Origin: Tabrizicola oligotrophica
GTDB taxonomy: Bacteria; Pseudomonadota; Alphaproteobacteria; Rhodobacterales; Rhodobacteraceae
Direction: 5' to 3'
NCBI RefSeq assembly: GCF_011008935.1
Contig: NZ_JAAIVJ010000001.1
Coordinates: 558,001 to 622,000 of the forward strand
DNA length: 64,000 bases
Below, piece by piece: positions 16,537-24,021 of the stretch. Position numbers and translations under genes: made by a program. Position 1 is the stretch's first letter. Every line of letters starts with the position of its first letter. Under the pieces are notes generated by a model. The model was given only the letters and a program-made list of their open reading frames with translations. It was not told the origin of the DNA and did not search any database.

Positions 16537-17653
16537 CCTTTTCCACATGCTCCCCGAGGAAGAGCGCGCGTTTTGCGATATGTTGTCGCGGATATGTGCA
16601 GACAAAATCGCCCCGTTGGCCGCCGAAACCGATGAGTCCTCGACCTTCGTCCATCGCCAACTGGCGGTGCTGGCCGAGGCGGGCATGATGGGAGCGAACC
16701 TGCATGTGCTGTCGGCCCAAGGCCTCTTGCGCGCGGTGGAGATCGTTGCCGGGGCCTGCGCCTCCACCGCCTCGGCGCTGACGGCGCATTATCTGGCCAC
16801 CGACTCGCTTCTCCTCGGCGCCGATCAGGCCTTGCAGGACCGCTTCCTGCCCGCCGCCGCCGAGGGCAAGACCCTCGGCGCCTTCGCCCTGACCGAGCGC
16901 AATGCCGGCTCCGACCCCGCCGACATGCGGACAAAGGCCACGCGCGACGGCGACGGCTACTGGCTGAAAGGCTCCAAGTGCTTCATCTCGAACGGCGGGG
17001 TGGCGGATTTTCTGGTGGTCTATGCGGTGACCAACCCCGAGGCCGGGCACCGCGGCATTTCGGCCTTTGTGGTCGAGAAAGGCACCCCCGGTTTCACCCC
17101 TGGCCGGGCCGAAAACACCATGGGCCTGAAAGGCGGCCATGTCTGGGAACTGGAGTTTGACTGCCTGATCCCCGCCACGAACCGCCTTGGCGCCGAAGGC
17201 ACCGGCTTTCGCACCGCGATGCAGGTCTTGGACCGCGGGCGGCTGGAAGTGGCCGCCATGTGCATTGGCATCGCCCAAACCGCGCTGAATGCCGCGACCG
17301 ATTGGGCAAAGACCCGGATCATCGGCGGCGAGCCGCTGGCCGCTCGGCAAGGCATCCGCTGGCAACTGGCCGACATGGCGACCGACCTGCAGGCCGCGCG
17401 GCTTCTGGCGCTCGAGGCTGCCCGCCAGCGCCAGAATGGCAGCCGCTTCAGCCAAGCCGCCTCGATGGCCAAGCTTTACGCCAGCGAAATGGCCCACCGT
17501 GTCACCGACGCCGCGCTGCAACTGCATGGCGGCTACGGCTTTACCCGCGATTTCCCGCTTGAACGTCACGCCCGCGATTGCCGCATCATGCGGATCTACG
17601 AGGGCTCTTCCGAAATCCAGCGCACGATCATCGCTGGCCACCTTCTGCACTGA
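16529..17653 (+). CDS. Acyl-CoA dehydrogenase within the hut operon
   Basis: A 374-residue flavoprotein of the acyl-CoA dehydrogenase family: the FAD/substrate segment FALTERNAGSDPADMRTKA near residues 115-133, the C-terminal QLHGGYGFTRDFP, and RIYEGSSEIQRTI, which carries the usual catalytic glutamate. Enzymes of this type form or reduce an alpha-beta double bond in an acyl-CoA using FAD and an electron-transfer flavoprotein. It overlaps the CoA-transferase gene by 8 nt and ends nine bases before hutU, so it is a full member of the hut operon. Together the pair resembles CaiB/CaiA of carnitine metabolism. A role in imidazolepropionyl-CoA/urocanyl-CoA interconversion is a hypothesis. Confidence 0.9.
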   Translation: MTDLFHMLPEEERAFCDMLSRICADKIAPLAAETDESSTFVHRQLAVLAEAGMMGANLHVLSAQGLLRAVEIVAGACASTASALTAHYLATDSLLLGADQALQDRFLPAAAEGKTLGAFALTERNAGSDPADMRTKATRDGDGYWLKGSKCFISNGGVADFLVVYAVTNPEAGHRGISAFVVEKGTPGFTPGRAENTMGLKGGHVWELEFDCLIPATNRLGAEGTGFRTAMQVLDRGRLEVAAMCIGIAQTALNAATDWAKTRIIGGEPLAARQGIRWQLADMATDLQAARLLALEAARQRQNGSRFSQAASMAKLYASEMAHRVTDAALQLHGGYGFTRDFPLERHARDCRIMRIYEGSSEIQRTIIAGHLLH

Positions 17654-17662
17654 GGTATCCCC

Positions 17663-19345
17663 ATGAACTCCCGTCACAACACCCGCGACATCTATCCCCC
17701 GACCGGCACCGAGATCACCGCCAAAAGCTGGCTGACCGAGGCGGCGATGCGGATGCTGATGAACAACCTGCACCCCGATGTGGCCGAAAACCCGCATGAG
17801 CTGGTGGTCTACGGCGGCATCGGCCGCGCCGCCCGGACCTGGGAAGATTTCGACCGCATCGTCGCCACGCTGAAGACGCTGAATGACGATGAGACGCTTC
17901 TGGTGCAGTCCGGCAAGCCGGTCGGGGTGTTCCGCACCCACAAGGACGCGCCGCGCGTGCTGATCGCCAACTCGAACCTAGTGCCGCACTGGGCGACCTG
18001 GGAGCATTTCAACGAACTCGACAAGAAGGGTCTGGCGATGTACGGCCAGATGACCGCGGGTTCCTGGATTTACATTGGAACTCAGGGCATTGTGCAGGGA
18101 ACCTATGAAACCTTCGCAGAAGCCGGCCGCCAGCATTACGGCGGCGATCTGAAAGGCAAATGGATCCTGACCGGCGGTCTTGGCGGCATGGGCGGGGCGC
18201 AGCCCTTGGCCGCGGTGATGGCCGGGGCCTGCTGCCTTGCGGTGGAATGCGATGAGACGCGGATCGATTTCCGTATTCGCACCCGATACTTGGACGCCAA
18301 AGCCAAGACTCTGGATGAAGCGCTGGCGCTGATCGACGACTGGACCGCCAAGGGCGAGGCCAAGTCGGTCGGCCTGCTGGGCAATGCCGCCGATGTCTTC
18401 CCCGAGCTGGTCAAACGCATGAAGAATGGCGGCCATCGCCCTGATATCGTGACCGATCAAACCTCGGCCCATGACCCGCTGCATGGCTATCTGCCGCAGG
18501 GCTGGACCGTGGCCGAATGGCGCGCAAAACAGGAAACCGACCCCAAGGCGGTGGAAAAGGCCGCCCGCGCCTCGATGCGCACCCATGTCGCCGCCATGGT
18601 CGAGTTCTGGAACGCCGGCGTCCCGACGCTCGATTACGGCAACAACATCCGGCAGGTGGCGCTGGACGAGGGCCTTGAAAACGCCTTCGCCTTCCCCGGC
18701 TTCGTGCCGGCCTATATCCGTCCGCTGTTCTGCAAGGGCATCGGCCCGTTCCGCTGGTGTGCGCTCTCGGGCGACCCGGAAGATATCCGCAAGACCGACG
18801 CGGCGATGAAGAAACTCTTCCCGGAAAACACCCACCTGCACCGCTGGCTTGACATGGCGGGCGAGCGCATCGCCTTCCAGGGCCTGCCCGCCCGCATCTG
18901 CTGGATCGGGCTGGGCGACCGGCATCGCGCCGGGCTGATGTTCAACGAGATGGTGGCCTCGGGCGAGCTGAAAGCCCCGATCGTCATCGGCCGCGATCAC
19001 CTCGATTCCGGCTCGGTCGCCTCGCCCAACCGCGAGACGGAAGCCATGAAGGACGGCTCGGATGCCGTCTCCGACTGGCCGCTTCTGAACGCGCTTCTGA
19101 ACACCGCCAGCGGCGCGACCTGGGTGTCGCTGCACCACGGCGGCGGCGTCGGCATGGGCTTCAGCCAGCACTCGGGCATGGTGATCGTCGCCGACGGCAC
19201 CGAGGACGCGGCCCGGCGGCTGAACAACGTGTTGTGGAACGACCCGGCCACCGGCGTCATGCGCCATGCCGATGCGGGCTACGACATCGCACGCGACCAT
19301 GCCAAGGCGATGAACCTGCGCTTGCCGGGCATTTTGGGCAACTGA
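17663..19345 (+). CDS. hutU: Urocanate hydratase HutU
   Basis: A 560-residue enzyme (family usual about 555-560) that converts urocanate to imidazolonepropionate using tightly bound NAD+. Diagnostic stretches include [16 protein letters not shown], the [10 protein letters not shown] region, and [15 protein letters not shown], which contains the conserved active-site cysteine. The start at 17663 has GAGG (GAGGTATCCCC) in front. It closes the plus-strand hut operon. Downstream lies repeat copy 6 with two hairpins, then the convergent PHP gene. Confidence 0.96.
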   Translation: MNSRHNTRDIYPPTGTEITAKSWLTEAAMRMLMNNLHPDVAENPHELVVYGGIGRAARTWEDFDRIVATLKTLNDDETLLVQSGKPVGVFRTHKDAPRVLIANSNLVPHWATWEHFNELDKKGLAMYGQMTAGSWIYIGTQGIVQGTYETFAEAGRQHYGGDLKGKWILTGGLGGMGGAQPLAAVMAGACCLAVECDETRIDFRIRTRYLDAKAKTLDEALALIDDWTAKGEAKSVGLLGNAADVFPELVKRMKNGGHRPDIVTDQTSAHDPLHGYLPQGWTVAEWRAKQETDPKAVEKAARASMRTHVAAMVEFWNAGVPTLDYGNNIRQVALDEGLENAFAFPGFVPAYIRPLFCKGIGPFRWCALSGDPEDIRKTDAAMKKLFPENTHLHRWLDMAGERIAFQGLPARICWIGLGDRHRAGLMFNEMVASGELKAPIVIGRDHLDSGSVASPNRETEAMKDGSDAVSDWPLLNALLNTASGATWVSLHHGGGVGMGFSQHSGMVIVADGTEDAARRLNNVLWNDPATGVMRHADAGYDIARDHAKAMNLRLPGILGN

Positions 19346-19350
19346 CCAGC

Positions 19351-19438
19351 CTTCAATGTGGCTCAAATATCCCGGGGGTAGCCCATTGGTTACGCCATTG
19401 GTCCGAGTAACCAATGGGCCGGGGGGCTGGCCCCCGGT
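19351..19438. repeat. Dispersed intergenic repeat, copy 6, with 13-bp stem and GC hairpin
   Basis: CTTCAATGTGG plus CTCAAATATCC, then GCCCATTGGTTAC (19381-19393), a 13-nt loop (19394-19406) and its exact complement GTAACCAATGGGC (19407-19419), then GGGGGCTGGCCCCC. It lies between convergent hutU and the PHP gene. The stem arms differ from those at 3625-3663 at five positions, all compensated; the loop is nearly identical. Confidence 0.87.
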
Positions 19439-19452
19439 CCCACCATGACAAC

Positions 19453-20412
19453 CTAGCCCGCCACCCGCGGGTTCTTCCCTTCGGCGCCGGTCCAGATCGG
19501 GTTAGACCAGGCCCGCTTGCCGGCGGCATCAATCACCGCCGCCCGCACCCAGGGCGAGTTGTTCAGCCGCTCCAGCGGCACCTCGGCGCGGGTCATCGAA
19601 TGGCCATGCACCGCCTTGGCGCCGGTGCCGTGGCCAAGCGCCACCACCGAAACCGCCGCCGAGCAGTCGACGATCAGCTTGTCGCCCTCGATCCGCACAT
19701 CGCGCAGCTCCGGGCCTTGGGTGGAGTAGAAATGCCCGGCCTTGAGCGCCGCCAGCAGCGCCTCTGGCGTGTTGGCTTCCGCCTTCACCATCACCCAGCC
19801 GCCGAAATGGTCCGGTTCGGAGAAATGCGCATCATCGGTGGCGATGAGCGTCAGGCGGCGGCCCTCGGTCAGCAAGAGATCGGCAATCGCCGCCCCGTCG
19901 GGCCGGTCGCAGCCCATGGCGCAGCCGTGGTTGTAGATCTCGACGGCATGGGCGGCGGTGATGCTGCGGGCATCCGCCAGCGTCAGACCCGACCATTGCG
20001 GATGGGCGATGGCCACGAAAGCGCCGGCGGCAACGGCGCGGGCGGCAATTTCCGGGCCGGTTTCCTGCCCCGCGACCGGCACGAAGGACGGCGTCTGCGA
20101 GGGCGCGAAACCGGCGGGCAGGCCGACGGCGAGGATATGCCACAACTCGCCGTTCGCCATGGCGCCGGAATGCAGCTCGGCCCCGAGAATCGTGGTGAAT
20201 CCGGCATCGCGCATCGGGAGGGTATCGGTGATCGGATAGCCGAAGAGGCCGACGAAATGGTCGGTCAGCGCGATGAAATCATAGCCTTCGGCCTTGTAGC
20301 GCCGGCAGACCTCCTCGGGCGACAGCACCCCGTCCGACCGCGTCGAATGGGTGTGCAGGTTGCCCCGCCAGAAGCGGCCCGGGGCGGTGAAGGCGGGATC
20401 TTGGTGGCTCAA
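19453..20412 (-). CDS. PHP-domain metallohydrolase (CehA/McbA-like family)
   Basis: A 319-residue protein with the four PHP phosphoesterase motifs: GNLHTHSTRSDGVLSPEE (HxH metal ligands), ALTDHF, IAHPQWSG and LIATDDAHF. The PHP fold binds a two- or three-metal cluster and hydrolyses phosphoesters or related bonds. The gene has no nearby ATG; the TTG at 20412 with GGAG six bases upstream gives a protein starting six residues before the conserved domain. It is divergent from the SqrR-like regulator across 105 bp. The substrate is unknown. Confidence 0.8.
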   Translation of the reverse strand: MSHQDPAFTAPGRFWRGNLHTHSTRSDGVLSPEEVCRRYKAEGYDFIALTDHFVGLFGYPITDTLPMRDAGFTTILGAELHSGAMANGELWHILAVGLPAGFAPSQTPSFVPVAGQETGPEIAARAVAAGAFVAIAHPQWSGLTLADARSITAAHAVEIYNHGCAMGCDRPDGAAIADLLLTEGRRLTLIATDDAHFSEPDHFGGWVMVKAEANTPEALLAALKAGHFYSTQGPELRDVRIEGDKLIVDCSAAVSVVALGHGTGAKAVHGHSMTRAEVPLERLNNSPWVRAAVIDAAGKRAWSNPIWTGAEGKNPRVAG

Positions 20413-20517
20413 CTCGGTCTCCTTGGCGGGCAAATCCCGCTTGCGTCGTCGCGCACTATCGCAACGGCGCGAAAGCTGTGCTATTCCAAAGCCGACAGGC
20501 GAAGAAGGCTGGAAACG

Positions 20518-20877
20518 ATGGTCGCGCTCGGCAAACAGGCGATGGAACCCGGTGAGGCGGTGGGCTGCGTAAGCCTTCCGCCCGAAGAAATGGCGACCCG
20601 CGCGGCCGAGGCGGCGACCTTTCTCAAGGCGCTGAGCCATGAGGGCCGGCTGATGATCCTGTGCCACCTGTCCTCGGGCGAAAAGTCGGTGACAGAGCTT
20701 GAGGAACGCCTTGGCGCGCGTCAGGCCGCCGTCAGCCAGCAGCTGGCCCGCCTGCGCGCCGAAGGGCTGGTCGCGGCGCGGCGCGACGGCAAGGCGATCT
20801 ATTATTCGATCAAGGACCCGAAGGCGGGGGCGATCATGGAACTGGTCTACGACATGTTCTGCAAGCCGGGCGCGTGA
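20518..20877 (+). CDS. sqrR: ArsR-family persulfide-sensing repressor, SqrR/BigR type
   Basis: A 119-residue winged-helix repressor. The DNA-recognition region reads VTELEERLGARQAAVSQQLA. Cysteines fall at 17, 49 and 115. In Rhodobacter capsulatus SqrR the cysteines are at 9, 41 and 107, the same spacing with a constant offset of eight, and the 49/115 pair corresponds to the two that form the di- or tetrasulfide bridge. This makes a reactive-sulfur sensor more likely than a metal sensor. Known SqrR targets are sulfide-oxidation genes; none is adjacent here, so the divergent PHP gene or distant genes may be targets. The ATG at 20518 was chosen as the start nearest the domain. Confidence 0.8.
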   Translation: MVALGKQAMEPGEAVGCVSLPPEEMATRAAEAATFLKALSHEGRLMILCHLSSGEKSVTELEERLGARQAAVSQQLARLRAEGLVAARRDGKAIYYSIKDPKAGAIMELVYDMFCKPGA

Positions 20878-20945
20878 CGCCCGATCCCGCGCCCAATCCC
20901 GCACCCGGTGCCCGGCCTGCCGCCGTCGGCCCGGTGGCCGGGGTT

Positions 20946-20983
20946 TGAGGCCTCCGGCGGGGATATTTGCGCCACGTTGAAGG
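20946..20983. repeat. Dispersed intergenic repeat, copy 7 (inverted orientation)
   Basis: CCTCCGGCGGGGATATTTG then CGCCACGTTGAAGG, the reverse complement of the repeat core. It lies between the sqrR-like gene and the convergent end of the SDR gene. Confidence 0.8.
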
Positions 20984-20990
20984 CCATGGT

Positions 20991-21725
20991 CTATCCCCGG
21001 CCAAGGAAGGGCATGTCGCGGGCCATGATGGTCAGGAAGGGGATGTTGGTGGTCAGGGGCAAGCTGGCCATATGCAGCACTGCCGCCGCGACCTCGGCCA
21101 CGTCCATTGTGGGTTCGACCCGCGTGGACCCGTCGGCCTGCGGCACTCCCTTGGTGAAGCCCTGCGTCATCTCGGTCAGGGCATTGCCGATGTCGATCTG
21201 ACCGCAAGCGATGTTGAAGGCGCGGCCGTCAAGGCCGAGGGTCTTGGTCAGCCCGGTGACGGCGTGTTTCGACACCGTATAGGGCACCGAGCCGGGGCGC
21301 GGGGCATGGGCCGAGATCGAGCCGTTGTTGAGGATGCGCCCGCCCTGCGGGTCCTGATGGCGCATCAGGTGGAAGGCGGCGCGGGCGCACAGCACCATGC
21401 CCGAGATGTTGGTGTGCATGACCGCGAGCCAGTCCTCGACCGGGATTTCGTCCAACGGGGCCGGTTTCGTGGCGATACCGGCATTGTTGAACAGCACGTC
21501 GAGCCGGCCCCATTCGGCCGCCAGTCGGGCAAAGGCGCTGTCGACTTCGGCCGGTTGGCTCACATCGGCGGGCAGGATCAGCACGCCCGCGCCCTCGGCG
21601 GTTTCGCGCAAGGGTGCCTCGCGCCGGCCCATCAGCGCCACCCGCCAGCCGGCCGCCCGGAAGGCGCGCGCCGTGGCGCGGCCGATCCCGGCACCCGCGC
21701 CGGTGATGAGGACGGTCCTGTCCAT
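20991..21725 (-). CDS. Short-chain dehydrogenase/reductase (SDR) family oxidoreductase
   Basis: A 244-residue classical SDR: the NAD(P)-binding TGAGAGIG at residues 8-15, NNAG near residue 86, serine in NNGSISAHA, and the catalytic YTVSK. The start at 21725 directly follows the tautomerase gene (stop at 21727), so the two form an operon with the tautomerase first. SDRs oxidise or reduce alcohols and ketones; the pairing with a 4-oxalocrotonate-type tautomerase suggests handling of an unsaturated or keto-enol intermediate, but the substrate is unknown. Confidence 0.88.
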   Translation of the reverse strand: MDRTVLITGAGAGIGRATARAFRAAGWRVALMGRREAPLRETAEGAGVLILPADVSQPAEVDSAFARLAAEWGRLDVLFNNAGIATKPAPLDEIPVEDWLAVMHTNISGMVLCARAAFHLMRHQDPQGGRILNNGSISAHAPRPGSVPYTVSKHAVTGLTKTLGLDGRAFNIACGQIDIGNALTEMTQGFTKGVPQADGSTRVEPTMDVAEVAAAVLHMASLPLTTNIPFLTIMARDMPFLGRG

Positions 21726-21726
21726 G

Positions 21727-21918
21727 CTATTTCAGCCCGTCGGACATCAGCTTGCCGCCCGTCGCCCAATCGCTTTTGGCGATGTCGGTGAAGATCACAT
21801 GCACCGCCTCGGGCTTGCCGTTGCAGGTTTCGGCCCAGGCCCTTGTCACGGCCTCGGCGCAGGCGCGCTTCTGCGCCTCGCTGCGGCCTTCAAACATTTC
21901 GATGCGGATGATGGGCAT
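21727..21918 (-). CDS. 4-oxalocrotonate tautomerase-family small protein
   Basis: A 63-residue protein beginning MPIIRIEMFEGRS; removal of the initiator methionine leaves the catalytic Pro-1 that defines the tautomerase superfamily. The length (about 62) is that of the hexameric 4-OT class. It interconverts enol and keto forms of dicarboxylate-like intermediates in characterised members. First gene of a two-gene operon with the SDR. A palindrome at 21991-22002 lies upstream and may bind a regulator. Confidence 0.85.
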   Translation of the reverse strand: MPIIRIEMFEGRSEAQKRACAEAVTRAWAETCNGKPEAVHVIFTDIAKSDWATGGKLMSDGLK

Positions 21919-21990
21919 GGGGTTTTGACCTTTCGTTTCAGGGATTCAACGGCGCCGCGTCGGCAGGAGGCGGGGGCCATGTCGAGGTTG

Positions 21991-22002
21991 TACTAACGTA
22001 CG
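21991..22002. promoter_or_regulatory. Palindrome upstream of the tautomerase-SDR operon (candidate TetR-type operator)
   Basis: GTAC-TAAC-GTAC, placed 73 bp upstream of the tautomerase start and just after the end of the ATPase gene. Symmetric GTAC-type sites are common targets of TetR-family repressors. No regulator gene is adjacent. Confidence 0.35.
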
Positions 22003-22006
22003 ACTC

Positions 22007-23917
22007 TCATTCGGTCGCCCCACCGCCCCGCCGGATCGGGTCGCCGAGCAGCCGCAGGCCGTTCAGCACCACCAGCACCGTGCCGCCTTCATGGCCGATC
22101 ACGGCCAAGGGCAGCGGCAGCTCCCACAGGAGCGCGCCCAGCACCAGAACTGCCATGGCGCCAAGCGAAAAGGCCAGATTCTGCCGGATGATGGCGCGGG
22201 TGCGGCGGGCCAGCCGATAGGCGGCGGGAAGCTGGGTCATCTCTTCGGAGAGCAGCGCGACATCGGCGGCCTGCAGCGCCACCTCGCTGCCCGCCGCCCC
22301 CATCGCCACTCCGATATCGGCCCGGGCGAGCGCCGCGGCATCGTTCACCCCGTCGCCGACAAAGGCGACGCGTCCCTTGGCGGCGAGCTCCGCCACCAAC
22401 GCCACCTTGTCCTCGGGCAGAAGGTCGGCCAGCGTTTCCTCGGGTCGCAAGCCCAGTTCGGCCGCGATGCGCTGCGCCACGGGTTCCCGGTCTCCGGTCA
22501 GCATGGCAAGCGTCGCGCCCGTGGCGCGCAGCGCGGTCAGCGCATCGCGCGAGGTTGCGCGCGGCTGGTCGGCCACCGACAGCGCGCCGATCAGCCGCGC
22601 GCCCTGTCCGACATGAATCAGCGTGCGATCGTCGGCTTGCAGCCCGGCCAGCCAATCCACCTGAGGATCTGCCCTCATCTGTTTGACAAGGCGCAAGTTT
22701 CCGGCCCAGAGCATCGCCTCGCCCTGACCGCTGGCGATGCCCAGCGACGGCAGGCTGCGAACATCAGGCCGTTCCTCGACCTTCAGCCCGCGTTCGGCCA
22801 CCTCGCGGCGGATGGCGCTGGCGATGGGGTGTTCGGACTGCGCCTCGAGCCCCGAGACGAGACCAAGGAAGGCGTCCTCGGCCATCCCCGGCGCGACGAT
22901 CCGCGCCACTTCGGCCCGTCCGGTGGTCAGGGTGCCGGTCTTGTCAAAGGCAAAGGCGCGCACCTCGGCCAGCGTTTCCAGCGCCGCGCCGCCCTTGAAC
23001 AGCACCCCGCCACGCGCGGCCGCGGACAACGCGGACAGGATGGCGGCGGGCACTGAAATGACGATGGCGCAGGGGCTGGCGGCGACCAGCAGCGTCGCGG
23101 CGCGGTACAGCGCAAGATCCGGCGGCAGGCCCCAGCCCAGCATCACCGCCCAGGCCGCCAGCGCGCCGGCCAGCACCGCCACCGTATAGCGCTGGCCGAA
23201 CCATGCCGAGAAGCGCTCGGACGGCGCCCGCGCCGCCTGCGCCTCGGTCACCAGATGGATCATGCGCGCCACCGTGCTGTCGGAAAGCGCCCGCGTCACC
23301 GCCATGTCAAGCACACCGTCAAGGTTCACCGTCGCCTCGTAAAGCGCCGCGCCGGGGGTCTTGTGGCGTGGCTCGGCTTCGCCGGTCAGGGTGGATTCGT
23401 CCAAGGCCCCCTCGCCCGCGACGATCACCCCGTCGACCGGCACCCGCGCGCCGGGACGCAGCACCACCACATCGCCCGGCTGCAGGCTGTCGGCGGGCAC
23501 CTCGCGCACGCACGCCCCGTCGCGCAAGAGCGCGGTTTCCGGGCGCAGTGCCATCAGCGCCTCGAGCGCGCGGCGGGCGCGGCCCATGGCGCGATGTTCG
23601 AGCGCGCCGGCGAGGGTGAACAGGGTCAGGAGGATTGCGCCTTCCAGCGGCGCCCCCACCACCGCGGCGGCAAGGGCGGCCAGCACCATCAGGAGGTCGA
23701 TGTCCAGGATGTGGGCGCGGAGCAGGCTGCGCAGCGCCTCGAGCGCCGAGGGCACGCCGCCCGCCAGATAGACCAGCCCATAGCCCCAGAGATCCAGATC
23801 ATGCCGCCCGGCGAAATGCGCCGCAAGACCCGCCGCCATGCCCAGAACCACAAGGCCGGGCAGGATCAGGCTCTCCTCCGCCTCGGCGGCATGGTGGTGG
23901 GTATGGGCATGGGCCAT
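22007..23917 (-). CDS. P1B-4-type heavy-metal-transporting ATPase (Co/Fe/Zn class)
   Basis: A 636-residue P-type ATPase with the phosphorylation site DKTGTLTTG, actuator motif TGEAEP, nucleotide-domain SEHPIA, and hinge GDGVNDAAAL. Metal class is read from the membrane motifs: SPC in ASPCAIVIS and HEGGTVLVVLNGLRLL in the last helix, the SPC plus HEGxT pair of the P1B-4 group, which exports cobalt, iron(II) or zinc. No N-terminal HMA domain is present, as usual for P1B-4; instead the protein begins with a His-rich stretch MAHAHTHHH. The ATG at 23917 with GGAG seven bases upstream was preferred over a longer frame. It lies downstream of nrdJ on the same strand, behind a terminator. Confidence 0.88.
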   Translation of the reverse strand: MAHAHTHHHAAEAEESLILPGLVVLGMAAGLAAHFAGRHDLDLWGYGLVYLAGGVPSALEALRSLLRAHILDIDLLMVLAALAAAVVGAPLEGAILLTLFTLAGALEHRAMGRARRALEALMALRPETALLRDGACVREVPADSLQPGDVVVLRPGARVPVDGVIVAGEGALDESTLTGEAEPRHKTPGAALYEATVNLDGVLDMAVTRALSDSTVARMIHLVTEAQAARAPSERFSAWFGQRYTVAVLAGALAAWAVMLGWGLPPDLALYRAATLLVAASPCAIVISVPAAILSALSAAARGGVLFKGGAALETLAEVRAFAFDKTGTLTTGRAEVARIVAPGMAEDAFLGLVSGLEAQSEHPIASAIRREVAERGLKVEERPDVRSLPSLGIASGQGEAMLWAGNLRLVKQMRADPQVDWLAGLQADDRTLIHVGQGARLIGALSVADQPRATSRDALTALRATGATLAMLTGDREPVAQRIAAELGLRPEETLADLLPEDKVALVAELAAKGRVAFVGDGVNDAAALARADIGVAMGAAGSEVALQAADVALLSEEMTQLPAAYRLARRTRAIIRQNLAFSLGAMAVLVLGALLWELPLPLAVIGHEGGTVLVVLNGLRLLGDPIRRGGGATE

Positions 23918-23966
23918 GGCACTCTCCTCGCCCCACCCTGCCTCAGAGGCGCCCGAGCGCAAGGCC

Positions 23967-23999
23967 AAAACGAAACCGGGGGCCACGACGGGCCCCCGG
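23967..23999 (-). terminator. Rho-independent terminator of nrdJ
   Basis: Read on the minus strand, CCGGGGGCC - six-nt loop - GGCCCCCGG (23999 to 23976) is a perfect 9-bp stem followed by TTTCGTTTT. It lies 22 bp after the nrdJ stop and before the ATPase gene. Confidence 0.8.
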
Positions 24000-24021
24000 A
24001 TTGTCGATTTTACGCCGGGGC

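Noticed and set aside
22007-23917. CadA/ZntA-type P1B-2 zinc/cadmium ATPase
   Set aside because: The membrane motif is SPC, not CPC, and the last helix has HEGGT, both features of the P1B-4 class; no HMA domain is present.
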